The position numbers and the translations under genes are program-made. 64,000 nt of DNA from Sulfurimonas sp. (GTDB lineage Bacteria; Campylobacterota; Campylobacteria; Campylobacterales; Sulfurimonadaceae), in contig JAUZSC010000007.1 in the NCBI GenBank assembly GCA_030949825.1, forward strand, positions 105,609-169,608, given 5' to 3'. Shown one piece after another: positions 37,151-47,138 of the stretch. Numbering within the stretch: the stretch's first letter is position 1; each line of letters opens with the position of its first letter. The notes beneath the pieces were generated by a model. It was not told the DNA's origin, searched no databases, and saw nothing but the letters and a program-made list of their open reading frames with translations.

Positions 37151-38449
37151 TTATGCCTCTTTTATCTTTGAGTTTAAGATTGTACTAAGCACTCTATCTT
37201 CAACCATTGACATTTGAATAGCAGGTAAATATCCAGCTTCTTTATAATGTTCGTATGCTTTTTGAGGATCTTGACCTGTTTGCATCGCTTCATAATAAAT
37301 AGTTTGCATAACTTCATTTTCTTCTATTTTAATATTTTCAGCCATTGCCAAAGAGTCGATGATAAATGTAGCTTTCACACTTCTTTGCGCATCACTACGG
37401 AAAGTTTCACGAAGCTCTGTTAATTTGTCTGCATTTTCACGAAGTTCTTTGATTTCATCTTCACTCATTGAAGAAGCAGATTTGTTTAATGCCATATCAA
37501 TTTCTTGCTCAACAACAAATTCTGGTAAATCAAAATCAAATCCTGTTACCAAAGACTCTAGTAAGGCTGGTTTTAACTCATCATTATAAAGTTTACCTAG
37601 AACCTCATTTTCAAGCATATCTTTTACTTGTTTTTTAAGTGACTCTAGTGATGTATCATCTTGACCTGGAAGCATTTTAATAGCAAGTTCTTCATTGATT
37701 TCGATATCTTCTTTTACTTGAATCTGATTTACTTTAACTTTGAACTCAGCTTCTTTACCCGCTAAATCTCCACCGTAATTTTCAGGGAAAGTTGCTTTGA
37801 TTACTACTTCTTCATCTCTTTTAACACCAACAAGTTGATCTTCAAAACCTGGAATAAACTGGTTTGAACCTAAAAGAAGTGCAAAGTTTTCAGCTTTTCC
37901 GCCATCAAATACTTTTCCGTCTATTGAGCCTTCAAAGTCGATTACAGCAGTATCGCCAAGTTTCATTATACGATTTCTTTTAACATCAACAAGCTCAGCC
38001 TGTCCTTGCGCAAGTTCAATAATCTTAGCATCTATGTCTTTATCTGTAATTACTGGTTTGTCAAAATCTTTAGCCATTGAAGCATAATCACCTAAGTCAA
38101 TCTCAGGACGCATTGCAACTTTTACAGTTACTTCAATTTTATCATCACTTTTATCGAATTTAGAAATATTAGGTTCACCAATTAATGATGCATTATCGAT
38201 ATTTAACTCAGCTAAACCTTTTTCAAGTACTTCTCTTAAAGCTTCAGCTTCAGCATCTTGAGTTAGTTTATCACCAAATTGTTTTTTAACAATTGACATA
38301 GGTACTTTACCCTTACGAAAACCTTGAATAGTTGTTGTTTTAGCAAGTTGCTTAGCGATTTTTTCTATGTTTGCATTTACCTCATCCATTGAGATTGTTG
38401 CCGAGATTTCAGCGTTTGCACCGTTAATTTTGTTTGATTTGATTTCCAT
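37151..38449 (-). CDS. tig: Trigger factor
   Basis: Trigger factor binds the ribosome exit and helps new chains fold. The 432-residue protein has the ribosome-binding signature GFRKGKVP near residue 45, a FKBP-type isomerase domain (about 155-240) with [19 protein letters not shown], and a helical C-terminal arm. ATG 38449 is preferred over the TTG at 38452, with AAGGAAA upstream. It is the first gene of the tig-clpP-GGDEF-def run. Confidence 0.96.
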   Translation of the reverse strand: MEIKSNKINGANAEISATISMDEVNANIEKIAKQLAKTTTIQGFRKGKVPMSIVKKQFGDKLTQDAEAEALREVLEKGLAELNIDNASLIGEPNISKFDKSDDKIEVTVKVAMRPEIDLGDYASMAKDFDKPVITDKDIDAKIIELAQGQAELVDVKRNRIMKLGDTAVIDFEGSIDGKVFDGGKAENFALLLGSNQFIPGFEDQLVGVKRDEEVVIKATFPENYGGDLAGKEAEFKVKVNQIQVKEDIEINEELAIKMLPGQDDTSLESLKKQVKDMLENEVLGKLYNDELKPALLESLVTGFDFDLPEFVVEQEIDMALNKSASSMSEDEIKELRENADKLTELRETFRSDAQRSVKATFIIDSLAMAENIKIEENEVMQTIYYEAMQTGQDPQKAYEHYKEAGYLPAIQMSMVEDRVLSTILNSKIKEA

Positions 38450-38525
38450 CAATTTCCTTTTTCTTATCCGTTATTTTATGTAATAACTGTTATTTTGGCT
38501 AATATTATCTAAAATCTGCTTTTAA

Positions 38526-38981
38526 TTAGCTTTTACAAAGGTGTGGCTTAAAACTTAATATCAAAAACCATACAACTGCTACATCAATCATTACATCAGC
38601 AAAGTTAAACACCGCAAAGTTAAATCCACAATGCCAGTAGACCATATCTACAACTCCACCATGAATAAACCTATCATAAATATTTGAGAATGCTCCTCCT
38701 AAAAGAAAGCCAGCTGGAAGTGCGTAACAGACTTTTTTTAGGTATAGAATATATCCTAAAACACCAAAGACCATTACAAGTTGAATGTATTTAAGCCATT
38801 CTGCTAAAAATGCGAACATTGAAAAAGCAACGCCTCGGTTATATACAAGAATTAAATCAATACAGTCTGTGTAATAACGAAAACCATCCACAAAAAGCAT
38901 CTTAATATTTTGGTCAATTATAAATATGCCAACAAGTGTAAAAAAGAGTATTGCGTTAAGGCGAAGTGCTGGATTAGGCAT
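38526..38981 (-). CDS. lspA: Lipoprotein signal peptidase (signal peptidase II)
   Basis: LspA cuts the signal peptide of lipidated prolipoproteins in the inner membrane. The start is set at ATG 38981 ([11 protein letters not shown]), behind AAAAGAG, giving 151 residues. A longer frame to 38996 is possible. Four membrane segments are visible. The catalytic Asp pair lies in [18 protein letters not shown] and [10 protein letters not shown]. It overlaps the end of glmM by 8 bases, the usual order in this phylum. Confidence 0.94.
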   Translation of the reverse strand: MPNPALRLNAILFFTLVGIFIIDQNIKMLFVDGFRYYTDCIDLILVYNRGVAFSMFAFLAEWLKYIQLVMVFGVLGYILYLKKVCYALPAGFLLGGAFSNIYDRFIHGGVVDMVYWHCGFNFAVFNFADVMIDVAVVWFLILSFKPHLCKS

Positions 38982-40314
38982 TGAGCTCTTTTGCAAAAAA
39001 TGCGACTAAGTTATCCATTTCTTTATTCATCTCTTTTGCATCTTTTGCTTCTAGTAAAACTCTCAATTTGTTTTCTGTTCCTGAGTAGCGTATAAGATGA
39101 CGAATGTTTTTAGCATCTAAAAGTTCTAGCTTTTTCTTCAAGCCCTCAATAGATGCTAAGTCTTTTTTATCTTTAATATTAATATTTACAAGTTTTTGAG
39201 GGTAAAGATTAAAAGGACGAAGAACTTGGGACGCTTTTTTACCCGATTTTATAATAAGAGAAAGTGTTTGAAGTGCAGACACAAGACCATCTCCAGTCTT
39301 AGCATAATCATTGATAATCACATGACCACTTTGCTCACCACCAAAATTAATACCCTCTTTTTTCATAATCTCAAGAACATTTTTGTCCCCAACATCTGAA
39401 CGCAATAATTTCAAACCTTCACTTTTCATATAGTCATCAAGTCCTTGATTACTCATAACAGTTGCAACCATTCCGCCACCTTTTAAAGAACCAAGCTTAT
39501 TAAGATGTGCGCACAAAGAGCCAAGTAATTGATCTCCATCAACTATCTCACCTTTTTCATCAACTACTACAAGTCTATCAGCATCACCATCGAGTGCTAC
39601 TCCTAAATCTGCCCGTAATTCAACAACAGCCTTTTGTAATGACTTAGTATGAAGTGCACCACAGTCTTCGTTAATGTTGTAACCATTAGGCTTATTATGT
39701 AAAACTACAACATCGGCACCTAGTTCTTCCAAAACAGTTGGACCGACTTTATATCCGGCTCCATTAGCAGCATCTAAAACTATTCGTACACCACTTAAGG
39801 ACAAATCTCTAGGAAATGAATTTTTTAACTGCACAATATATCTACCAATAACATCATCAATTCTTTTTGCTTTTCCTATTCCCCTGCCAACTTGTTGCGC
39901 ATCTAAAATCGTTTCATTGTCAGCATAAATACCTTCTATCTCTTTTTCCACTGCATGAGAAAGTTTATCACCTTGTCCGTCAAAGAATTTAATTCCATTA
40001 TCTTCATAAGAATTATGAGAAGCGCTTATCATTATTCCAGCATCACATCGCATATTTGCTGTTATAAAAGCAATAGCAGGAGTAGGCATTGGACCTATTT
40101 GGATCACATCATAACCTATTGCAGTTAAACCACTTACAATTGCATTTTCAATCATATAACCACTCTTGCGAGTATCTTTTCCAATTAAAATTTTATTGCT
40201 TATTGAATGTTTTTTGAAGTAGATGCCAGCAGCCATTGCAACTCGCATTGCTACCTGTGCACTTAAAAATGAACCTGCTTCACCGCGTACGCCATCTGTT
40301 CCAAATAGTTTCAT
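38974..40314 (-). CDS. glmM: Phosphoglucosamine mutase
   Basis: GlmM converts glucosamine-6-phosphate to glucosamine-1-phosphate for peptidoglycan and LPS. The 446-residue protein starts [14 protein letters not shown], has the active-site phosphoserine loop [17 protein letters not shown] (Ser in SASHN), the metal loop DGDADR, and the phosphate-binding end [13 protein letters not shown]. Length is standard. It leads the glmM-lspA operon. Confidence 0.97.
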   Translation of the reverse strand: MKLFGTDGVRGEAGSFLSAQVAMRVAMAAGIYFKKHSISNKILIGKDTRKSGYMIENAIVSGLTAIGYDVIQIGPMPTPAIAFITANMRCDAGIMISASHNSYEDNGIKFFDGQGDKLSHAVEKEIEGIYADNETILDAQQVGRGIGKAKRIDDVIGRYIVQLKNSFPRDLSLSGVRIVLDAANGAGYKVGPTVLEELGADVVVLHNKPNGYNINEDCGALHTKSLQKAVVELRADLGVALDGDADRLVVVDEKGEIVDGDQLLGSLCAHLNKLGSLKGGGMVATVMSNQGLDDYMKSEGLKLLRSDVGDKNVLEIMKKEGINFGGEQSGHVIINDYAKTGDGLVSALQTLSLIIKSGKKASQVLRPFNLYPQKLVNINIKDKKDLASIEGLKKKLELLDAKNIRHLIRYSGTENKLRVLLEAKDAKEMNKEMDNLVAFFAKELNA

Positions 40315-40408
40315 ATAATATCCATTTATTAAAGTGGGAGTATTCTAACATAAATAAAGAAATTAAAAATTTATCTTATCTTTAACATAAGTTTAATTAT
40401 CTTTTAGC

Positions 40409-40414
40409 TATGAT
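40409..40414 (+). promoter_or_regulatory. -10 box for rpsT-prfA
   Basis: TATGAT lies 34 bases upstream of the rpsT ATG, between divergent glmM and rpsT. The ribosome site AGAAGGA follows. No -35 is evident. Confidence 0.4.
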
Positions 40415-40447
40415 TTCGAACTTAATTTATAAAAGAAGGACTCAACT

Positions 40448-40708
40448 ATGGCAAATCATAAGTCATCAATAAAGAGAATTCGTCAAACAATCGTTCGTAC
40501 AGAGCGTAATCGTTTTTACAGAACTCGTCTTAAAAATATCGTTAAAGATGTTCGTACTGCAATCGATGCAGGGAACAAAGAAGAAGCATCTGCTGCATTC
40601 AAAGTAGCTAACCAACAAATTCATAAATTTGTTAGCAAAGGTATTCTTAAAAAAGAAACTGCAGCTAGAAAAGTAAGCCGCTTACACAGAGCTGTTAACG
40701 CAATATAA
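40448..40708 (+). CDS. rpsT: Ribosomal protein S20
   Basis: The 86-residue basic protein binds 16S rRNA in the small subunit. It opens [20 protein letters not shown] and has the typical helical sequence ending in [11 protein letters not shown]. Position directly before prfA is conserved in Campylobacterota. Confidence 0.97.
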   Translation: MANHKSSIKRIRQTIVRTERNRFYRTRLKNIVKDVRTAIDAGNKEEASAAFKVANQQIHKFVSKGILKKETAARKVSRLHRAVNAI

Positions 40709-40732
40709 CTCCCTTAGTGGAAAAGGCAAAAT

Positions 40733-41800
40733 ATGCTTGCAGATAAACTAACACCGTTTATCACCCGCTATAACGAACTTGGCACTTTGCTAAGTTCACC
40801 TGATATCACATCTGACATAAAACGGATGACAGACCTCTCAAGAGAACAATCAAATCTTTTACCAATCGTTGAAAAAGCCAAAGAATACCAAACTTTAGTT
40901 GCAGATATTGCAGATACTAAAGAAATGCTTTGCGATACTGAAATGGGCGATATGGCAAAAGAAGAACTTAAAGAACTTGAACCACAAAAACCAATCATGG
41001 AAGAAGAGATTAAATTGCTTCTTTTACCAAAAGATCCCAATGACGATAGAAATATTATCGTTGAGATGCGTGCTGGTGCTGGTGGAGATGAGGCTGCTAT
41101 TTTTGTTGGAGATTTATTTGATGCATACACGCGTTATGCAGATTTAAGAAATTGGAAAATTGAGATTATCAGTACTTCACCATCTGATTCGGGAGGTTAC
41201 AAAGAAGTGACAGCTCTTATTAAAGGTGAACAGGTTTATAGTCGGTTGAAATACGAAGGCGGGACTCATAGAGTTCAGCGTGTACCAGAAACGGAGTCTC
41301 AAGGTCGCGTTCATACATCAGCAATTACAGTAGCGGTAATGCCTGAGGTTGATGATGTTGAAGTAATCATTGAGGATAAAGACTTAAAGATAGATGTAAT
41401 GCGTTCTTCTGGTTGTGGAGGTCAGTCTGTAAATACGACCGACTCTGCAGTTAGAATTACTCACTTGCCATCAGGATTGGTTGTAACCAATCAAGACCAA
41501 AAATCGCAACATAAAAATCGTGAAAAAGCTATGAAAGTACTTAAAGCCCGACTTTATGATTTACAGATGCAAGAACAACAGTCAGAAAATGCAGCTGAGC
41601 GAGCAGCTCAAGTTGGAACGGGAGATAGATCGGGTCGTATTCGTACCTACAACTACCCTCAAAACCGCATGAGTGATCATAGAATCAACTTAACGCTGTA
41701 TAGACTTGAAGCAATTATGAGTGGTGGACTTTTAGATGAAGTTGTTGAACCACTTATTACAGATCATCAAGCTAAAATTGTTGAGGCTGCTGGGTTATAA
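40733..41800 (+). CDS. prfA: Peptide chain release factor 1
   Basis: RF1 ends translation at UAA and UAG. The 355-residue protein has the catalytic GGQ loop in [17 protein letters not shown] and a PxT-type recognition region ([14 protein letters not shown]). Domain order and length are normal. It starts 24 bases after rpsT, and its end overlaps the convergent dapF by 6 bases. Confidence 0.97.
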   Translation: MLADKLTPFITRYNELGTLLSSPDITSDIKRMTDLSREQSNLLPIVEKAKEYQTLVADIADTKEMLCDTEMGDMAKEELKELEPQKPIMEEEIKLLLLPKDPNDDRNIIVEMRAGAGGDEAAIFVGDLFDAYTRYADLRNWKIEIISTSPSDSGGYKEVTALIKGEQVYSRLKYEGGTHRVQRVPETESQGRVHTSAITVAVMPEVDDVEVIIEDKDLKIDVMRSSGCGGQSVNTTDSAVRITHLPSGLVVTNQDQKSQHKNREKAMKVLKARLYDLQMQEQQSENAAERAAQVGTGDRSGRIRTYNYPQNRMSDHRINLTLYRLEAIMSGGLLDEVVEPLITDHQAKIVEAAGL

Positions 41801-42538
41801 AACCCAGTCAGTTATAAATGTATTTTTCACTTCACCTTTAAAAGTAATCGTTCTCTCATTCATACTAAGATACAAAGTTTCTCCACTTGTTGGATAGACC
41901 TCAATAGAATCACTTACTAAACCTTCTTGTAAAGCTCTATAAAAACAAGCTGCCATTCCAGTTCCACATGCTAAAGTTTCATCTTCAACACCTCTCTCAT
42001 ACGTACGAACTCTAAGATTTTTTCCATCAACATACGCTATATTTACATTAGCGTTATATTTTTCTCTTACTTCTCGAGCCTCTTTTAAATCAAAATTTTC
42101 AATATCATTAGTAAGATGCACCATATGAGGAACACCTGTATCAATTTTCCACCAACTCTTCTTATTAAATAGTATTTCTTTTTCTAAGATTACAGGGGGA
42201 GTAAGCTCACTCAAAACCATAGTACCATCAACCGAAGCATTTATAACTCCTGCCTCTGTTAAAAAAGTCATATTTTTTGGAGCAAGTTTATGAGTAAATG
42301 CATAATGTGCACAAGCTCGAGAACCATTTCCACACATCTGGGCACTGCTTCCATCTGAATTATAAAACTGCCATTCAAAATCATAAGTATCATGATCGAT
42401 TATAACTATCAAACCATCAGCACCAATTCCATTTTGTCGATGACACAACTCTTTAGCTAAATCATTTCTTTTCTTTTTAGTATCGGTGTGAAATATTACA
42501 AAATCGTTTCCGCTTGCAGTGTATTTTGACATTAACAC
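41795..42538 (-). CDS. dapF: Diaminopimelate epimerase
   Basis: DapF turns LL- into meso-diaminopimelate for lysine and peptidoglycan. The 247-residue enzyme has the two catalytic cysteine motifs: [14 protein letters not shown] (Cys69) and [12 protein letters not shown] near residue 210. The start is GTG 42538, five bases from GGAG. ATG 42532 ([11 protein letters not shown]) is the alternative. It runs with coaE and speE on the minus strand. Confidence 0.95.
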   Translation of the reverse strand: MLMSKYTASGNDFVIFHTDTKKKRNDLAKELCHRQNGIGADGLIVIIDHDTYDFEWQFYNSDGSSAQMCGNGSRACAHYAFTHKLAPKNMTFLTEAGVINASVDGTMVLSELTPPVILEKEILFNKKSWWKIDTGVPHMVHLTNDIENFDLKEAREVREKYNANVNIAYVDGKNLRVRTYERGVEDETLACGTGMAACFYRALQEGLVSDSIEVYPTSGETLYLSMNERTITFKGEVKNTFITDWVL

Positions 42539-42556
42539 ATCGTCTCCTTTAAATAC

Positions 42557-43150
42557 TTATAAATACTTATTTTTAATTATTGTAACAAAATCTTCAACTT
42601 CTTGTTGCAAGTGCTTCAGATTCTTAGAATTATCAATAATCCAAGTAGCTTTTTCTCTCTTTTCATCGATTGGCATCTGCGAAGACATTCTATTTAAAGA
42701 TTCTTCTTGGCTATACTTATTTCTTTTCATAAATCGTTCAAGTTGTACCTCTTTGGGAGTATACACAACAACCGAGTCTTTAATATTATAGGCACCATTT
42801 TCAAAAAAAAGAGGAATATCGATAAGGTAAGGGAATTTTAGTCTATCTTGTTTGACACTGAGACGCTCTATTTCATCACGAATTTTTGGATGGAGGAATG
42901 CTTCAAGCGTTTTTTTAGCATCTGGAGAGGAAAAGATCATTGTCCCTAGTTTAGCTCTATCAACTTTAGAGTTATTAACATATCTTTTTCCAAAAGTATC
43001 CACTACCCATGCAAAATGAGCATCGAGGATTTGATGCGAAATTGTATCTGCATCTATCACTCGCATACCATTAAGTGCCATAAGTGAGGCAACGGTACTT
43101 TTTCCAGTAGCGATTCCACCACTTAAAGCTATTGCATACTCAAATGCCAT
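42557..43150 (-). CDS. coaE: Dephospho-CoA kinase
   Basis: CoaE makes the last step of coenzyme A synthesis. The 197-residue protein has a P-loop ALSGGIATGKSTVASLM near the N-terminus, the ADTISHQIL motif, and a HPKIRDEI helix region typical of the family. Its ATG overlaps the stop of speE, so translation is probably coupled. Confidence 0.94.
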   Translation of the reverse strand: MAFEYAIALSGGIATGKSTVASLMALNGMRVIDADTISHQILDAHFAWVVDTFGKRYVNNSKVDRAKLGTMIFSSPDAKKTLEAFLHPKIRDEIERLSVKQDRLKFPYLIDIPLFFENGAYNIKDSVVVYTPKEVQLERFMKRNKYSQEESLNRMSSQMPIDEKREKATWIIDNSKNLKHLQQEVEDFVTIIKNKYL

Positions 43151-43695
43151 TAGTTTTTAATGATGCCTAAGTATTCTTTACGGATATTATTTCCCATTGC
43201 AAAAGCAGCAGGATGAACATCACAATTGTAAAAATCAAGACCATCAAGCATATCAGCACGATGTAGATTAATATCAGCAGTTGGGTGATATTCTTTAGAT
43301 GCTAAAAGTGCAGTTTCACCAGTTCCTAAATTAAATGGCATAATAATTTTAAAATATTTACCAAGAATTTGCATATTTTGCTTATTTTGGGCTGTATTAT
43401 CTAAAGACGCGTGTGTCATAACAACTAAACCATCTTCAAGTAATATACGAGAGATATGTGCAAGGACTGCAGCATCTGTATCTGCTTCACATATAACTAC
43501 ATCATACGATGCATCTGCTTCATCTCTAAATGAATCAATCGAACAAGCTACACATTTGTGTGCTATCTCAGTATGTTTTCCCATTTCTACTGCTAAATCA
43601 GTAGAACTATCGCTCACTATTAAAACATTTTTAGGATCTTTAGATGTACACACCGGTACATGAACCATCATTTCGTTGTAAATAAAGTTTTTCAT
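43150..43695 (-). CDS. speE: Spermidine synthase-like protein
   Basis: The 181-residue protein matches the short SpeE-like aminopropyltransferases of Campylobacterota rather than full-length (about 260-280 residue) enzymes. It has an SAM-type Rossmann core (NVLIVSDSSTDLAVEMGKH) and a later ASYDVVICEADTDAAV motif where enzymes have the catalytic Asp. The N-terminal beta domain is missing. Activity is therefore uncertain. It is first in speE-coaE-dapF. Confidence 0.75.
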   Translation of the reverse strand: MKNFIYNEMMVHVPVCTSKDPKNVLIVSDSSTDLAVEMGKHTEIAHKCVACSIDSFRDEADASYDVVICEADTDAAVLAHISRILLEDGLVVMTHASLDNTAQNKQNMQILGKYFKIIMPFNLGTGETALLASKEYHPTADINLHRADMLDGLDFYNCDVHPAAFAMGNNIRKEYLGIIKN

Positions 43696-43801
43696 TTTAT
43701 ATCCTATTTAAATTACTAACGCGATTTTAGCATATTTCTCTTTATAAATTTTAAAAAGCTCAAATTTTACATCTATTTAAGGCTAACTTGATAATTAATG
43801 C

Positions 43802-43807
43802 TATAAT
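43802..43807 (+). promoter_or_regulatory. -10 box for the DUF2892 gene
   Basis: TATAAT with an upstream TTAATGC lies 27 bases before the ATG, and a ribosome site AAAGGAAA follows. It stands between divergent speE and the DUF2892 gene. Confidence 0.5.
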
Positions 43808-43833
43808 TTCAAATAAATTTTAAAGGAAATAAA

Positions 43834-44052
43834 ATGAATGTAAATAAAATTAGATCGTTTTGTAGAGTATTTCGTATCGTTGTAGGTTTAGCATTAATTT
43901 CATATGGTATTTATACTATTGTAAATGAAGCACCAAATTACCTCTTCTTCTTAGGTGCAATTCCATTGATTGCTGGGCTGGTGAACTTTTGTCCACTTTG
44001 CTTAATTACTAAACAATGTGACTTACCAGAAGAAGAAAAAGGTTCAGAATAA
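43834..44052 (+). CDS. DUF2892 (YgaP-like) inner-membrane protein
   Basis: The 72-residue protein has two membrane segments (about 14-32 and 38-55) joined by a short NEAPNY loop, with the family pattern GLVNFCPLC near the end. DUF2892 domains occur alone or fused to rhodanese, and their function is not established. Two cysteines in CPLC may be redox-active or bind metal. It has its own promoter and a terminator overlapping its stop codon. Confidence 0.85.
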   Translation: MNVNKIRSFCRVFRIVVGLALISYGIYTIVNEAPNYLFFLGAIPLIAGLVNFCPLCLITKQCDLPEEEKGSE

Positions 44053-44072
44053 TTCTGAACTCTTATTTTTCT
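44042..44072 (+). terminator. Intrinsic terminator overlapping the DUF2892 stop codon
   Basis: GTTCAG (44042-44047) pairs with CTGAAC (44055-44060), extended by the flanking AAT/ATT. A T-rich tail TCTTATTTTT follows. The stop codon TAA is inside the loop. Confidence 0.7.
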
Positions 44073-44088
44073 CTCAACACTTCTAAGC

Positions 44089-44094
44089 TATAAT
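44089..44094 (+). promoter_or_regulatory. -10 box for purM
   Basis: TATAAT is 27 bases before the chosen purM ATG (44122), just after the DUF2892 terminator. No -35 is visible. Confidence 0.5.
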
Positions 44095-44121
44095 TCGCAT
44101 ACTTTATAAATGGAGTTCTTA

Positions 44122-45117
44122 ATGAGCCAAATTAGCTACAAAGATGCGGGCGTTGACATAGATGCCGGAAATAGTTTCGTACAAAATATAAAACCTCTCG
44201 TAAAATCAACTAAAATACCAGGTGTATTGGGTGGAATAGGTTCTTTTGCAGGTGCATTTGAATTACCAAAAGGTTTTAAAGAGCCAGTTATGCTCGCAGC
44301 TACTGACGGAGTTGGAACAAAACTCAAACTAGCAATAGATTCCGGTATTCATAACACCGTAGGAATTGACCTTGTTGCAATGTGTGTAAATGACTTACTA
44401 TGTAACTTCGGAACACCTTCGTTCTTTTTAGATTACTATGCAACTGGAAAACTTGATGTAAAAGTTGCAACAAGTGTAGTCGCAGGTATCGCGGAGGGTT
44501 GTATACGAAGCGAATGTGCGCTTATCGGTGGAGAAACAGCAGAAATGCCTGGAATGTATTCAGAGAACGACTACGACTTAGCAGGCTTTGCTGTGGGTGT
44601 TGCTGAGAAATCTGAGATGGATAGAGTTTCACTTGTTCGAGCAGGTCACAAACTTATAGCACTTCCAAGTTCAGGTCTTCATTCAAATGGTTTTTCACTC
44701 GCAAGAAAAGTTTTATTTGAAAAAATGAAATTAGATTTTAATGATGATTTCAATGGAAAACCTTTAATCGAGACACTTTTAGAGCCTACAACTATTTATG
44801 TAAAAACTTTTAAAGCCTTGCGAAACGAGATTGTAGCAATGGCGCATATTACAGGTGGTGGAATTATAGAAAACCTTCCTCGTGTTTTACCTGAAAATTT
44901 AAAAGCACAGGTAAAACAAGACTCCATACAAGTTCTTCCTATTTTTGAACTTATGAGTGAGCATGTTCAAAGAGATGAAATGTTTAGAGCGTTCAATATG
45001 GGTGTAGGAATGATACTTGTAGTTGAAGAGTCAAATGTTGCCAAAGTATTAGCTGAGACTGATGGTTATTTAATTGGTGAGATACTTGAGGGAAAACGCG
45101 AAGCAGTAATGGTATAA
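44122..45117 (+). CDS. purM: Phosphoribosylformylglycinamidine cyclo-ligase
   Basis: PurM (AIR synthetase) closes the imidazole ring in purine synthesis. ATG 44122 is chosen because GGAG lies eight bases before it; the ATG at 44110 contains that site. The 331-residue protein begins MSQISYKDAGVDIDAGN, then has ATDGVGTKLKLAID, VAMCVNDLLCNFGTPSFFLD (ATP-binding) and the GLHSNGFSLAR and HITGGGIIENLPR blocks. All are family hallmarks. Confidence 0.96.
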   Translation: MSQISYKDAGVDIDAGNSFVQNIKPLVKSTKIPGVLGGIGSFAGAFELPKGFKEPVMLAATDGVGTKLKLAIDSGIHNTVGIDLVAMCVNDLLCNFGTPSFFLDYYATGKLDVKVATSVVAGIAEGCIRSECALIGGETAEMPGMYSENDYDLAGFAVGVAEKSEMDRVSLVRAGHKLIALPSSGLHSNGFSLARKVLFEKMKLDFNDDFNGKPLIETLLEPTTIYVKTFKALRNEIVAMAHITGGGIIENLPRVLPENLKAQVKQDSIQVLPIFELMSEHVQRDEMFRAFNMGVGMILVVEESNVAKVLAETDGYLIGEILEGKREAVMV

Positions 45118-45140
45118 ATGTTGGTACTTAGTACCAACAT
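45118..45140. terminator. Bidirectional hairpin between purM and the convergent gene
   Basis: A perfect 10 bp inverted repeat (ATGTTGGTAC, loop TTA, GTACCAACAT) begins one base after the purM stop and lies 12 bases from the convergent gene's end. The flanks are moderately T- and A-rich. It probably serves both directions. Confidence 0.65.
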
Positions 45141-45152
45141 CTTCTAGAGAGT

Positions 45153-45959
45153 CTATTTAAAAGGTTTCTCTAAATCATCTAGGATTGCACCTGGAACATC
45201 AGAAATAGTCATAAATTCACCCATCGTTAAAAGAGGGTAAGAAATAGCTAGGTAATATTTAGCAGCAAGTGCCGTAGCTTTACCATCTTCAATAGATATA
45301 GTATAGGGCAAAACCGCTGCATTAGCACGACCGATTGTCGTAACAAATTTCTTCGTAGCATCTCCTAAAGCATATCCAATCAAAGTACTCTTTGGAGACA
45401 ACTTAAGCTCAAATATAACTTTATCTGCATTCGCAGTCACTTTAGCGATTAAATCTGAATTACTTCCCGTACTTAACTCATCTGCATCTTCGTAATAAGG
45501 CATAGCCATCATAAAATGGAAACCTGCTATATCATCAGCATCTAGCTTATCTTTAGAACCAACGAGGTCCTGAAATACTCCACTTAATTTCTCAAGTTCC
45601 GCATTGAAGACATTTTTATTATAATCATCTTGCATGAATGCACGACCAAAATAAACTGGGTTCGTTATACTAATAGCTTTTTCTCTATCATCAACAAAAA
45701 GGCGTAAAACTGCTGCATGGGCACGACCTTCCATCGCACCTTGTGCTTTTAAAGTTTTATTTGTAAAAACGATAGTCTGTCCATCATCAACCGACTTATA
45801 TGTAGCAAGTATCTGATAACCTACACTTTTTAACTTTTTTCGAGCACTTTTAGCATCCATATACTCACCAGTTAGGTAAGCACTTACATCCTCAGCAACT
45901 ACAGTTGTAGAAGCTCCAAACATTACAAGTAACGATAATAATAAATTTCTCATTGACAT
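45153..45959 (-). CDS. Secreted protein of unknown function
   Basis: The 268-residue protein has a signal peptide (MRNLLLSLLVMFGASTTVVA). The mature part alternates strand and helix, with two related stretches (EGRAHAAVLRLFVDDREKAISI and IGRANAAVLPYTISIEDGKA) that suggest an internal repeat. It lies 15 bases after a DUF302-like gene on the same strand and probably forms an operon with it. It resembles DUF302-associated periplasmic proteins in layout, but the family is not recognised. Confidence 0.7.
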   Translation of the reverse strand: MSMRNLLLSLLVMFGASTTVVAEDVSAYLTGEYMDAKSARKKLKSVGYQILATYKSVDDGQTIVFTNKTLKAQGAMEGRAHAAVLRLFVDDREKAISITNPVYFGRAFMQDDYNKNVFNAELEKLSGVFQDLVGSKDKLDADDIAGFHFMMAMPYYEDADELSTGSNSDLIAKVTANADKVIFELKLSPKSTLIGYALGDATKKFVTTIGRANAAVLPYTISIEDGKATALAAKYYLAISYPLLTMGEFMTISDVPGAILDDLEKPFK

Positions 45960-45974
45960 AATTCCTTTTAAAAA

Positions 45975-46961
45975 TTATATTTGTTTTGCTCCCATCGATT
46001 TCATAATTGAAATGATTTCAGCATCAATTTTTTTAATCCATTCGAGTTTCGCTGTATCTTTAATATTCATAATCGATGCCCAGTTAGCAAGTGTAGGCAT
46101 TCCTACGACCATAGTCTTAGCATCTTTTTTGACATACATATACATTGAACACGGTGCAAATACACCTGTATCTGGACGACCTTTGTTAAATATATTGTAA
46201 GAGAATGTAAAGTGACATAATGAGTAGACAAAAAATGCATCGTATTCTTCAAAACTCATCTCTAAGTCTTCATAAGTCTCTTTAAAATCTTTGTATCCGG
46301 CAATAATGTATTTTTTATCTTCAAAAGCAGCTTCAAAGTTTTCTTGAAAAGTACCAATGTACTCAGAAAGATCTTCTGGTCTGTCGAAGGCAATTTCAAA
46401 ATTCATCATTGGGTTTGCTGGCAATGCAGAAAAAGTTGATGTTTTTACTGTACCACCAAACTCATCTTGTGTCCATTTGTCTAAAGAAGTAAACATAGCA
46501 ACAAAATCTTCTCTTGCTTTTTTATCTTTTGCACCAACAATATCTAACATAGTTGCAGGATCTAAATGACCTATATATGTTTTATCTTCACCAACTTTTT
46601 TATAGATAAGTTGATTAAATGGAGCAAATCCTGCAATTTGGGGAGAAGTTTTTAAAATACTGTTTAACTTAGCGTCATTAGTAATACCAAAAAATCCTAG
46701 ATTATCTAAAGTTTTTGTCCAGTCTTTATCGTACTGAGCATCTTCTTTATTGCCGTATCTTTTTGCATAGGCATCGTTAATCCCACCATTACCATCAGAC
46801 ATAGCAAAACCAGTTTTACTTTCTAAAGTGTCATTTAAAAGCTTTTCATACTTTTTAGCTACATCACCATTAATCTCATTCATTCTCGCGCCATTAGCAC
46901 CGTAAGCTACACTCGCTGCCAAAGACAAGGCTAATGTAGTTTTTATAAGTTTGTTTATCAT
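45975..46961 (-). CDS. Secreted DUF302-like protein (paralogue 3)
   Basis: The start is ATG 46961, behind AAAGGGAGTAAT; a longer frame begins at 47000 without a good site. The 328-residue product has a signal peptide (INKLIKTTLALSLAASVAYG). Two DUF302-like halves follow: AGFAPFNQLIYKK, then FAPCSMYMYVKKD with VGMPTLANW. It is closely parallel to the proteins at 5059 and 6492, including the lone Cys in APCSMY. It is followed by the secreted protein at 45153. Function unknown; the family expansion near sulfur genes is notable. Confidence 0.78.
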   Translation of the reverse strand: MINKLIKTTLALSLAASVAYGANGARMNEINGDVAKKYEKLLNDTLESKTGFAMSDGNGGINDAYAKRYGNKEDAQYDKDWTKTLDNLGFFGITNDAKLNSILKTSPQIAGFAPFNQLIYKKVGEDKTYIGHLDPATMLDIVGAKDKKAREDFVAMFTSLDKWTQDEFGGTVKTSTFSALPANPMMNFEIAFDRPEDLSEYIGTFQENFEAAFEDKKYIIAGYKDFKETYEDLEMSFEEYDAFFVYSLCHFTFSYNIFNKGRPDTGVFAPCSMYMYVKKDAKTMVVGMPTLANWASIMNIKDTAKLEWIKKIDAEIISIMKSMGAKQI

Positions 46962-47102
46962 ATTACTCCCTTTATTATGATTGTATATACCATTTATCAA
47001 AAAATAGTCACTAAATCTAGGGAGATTGTATCATAAGTTGTTTTATCTTTTGCTAATAGCTTGGTTTTGAGAAAATGAATTGTTTTATATATGTAAATAA
47101 TA

Positions 47103-47122
47103 GACCACCATAAATGATGGTC
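47103..47122 (-). terminator. Terminator after the FadL-like gene
   Basis: GACCACCAT (47103-47111) pairs with ATGATGGTC (47114-47122) with one G-T or A-C mismatch. On the minus strand it starts 17 bases after the stop and is followed by TATTATTTACATA. It is an acceptable intrinsic terminator for the porin gene. Confidence 0.55.
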
Positions 47123-47138
47123 GTTTAAATAAACTCTC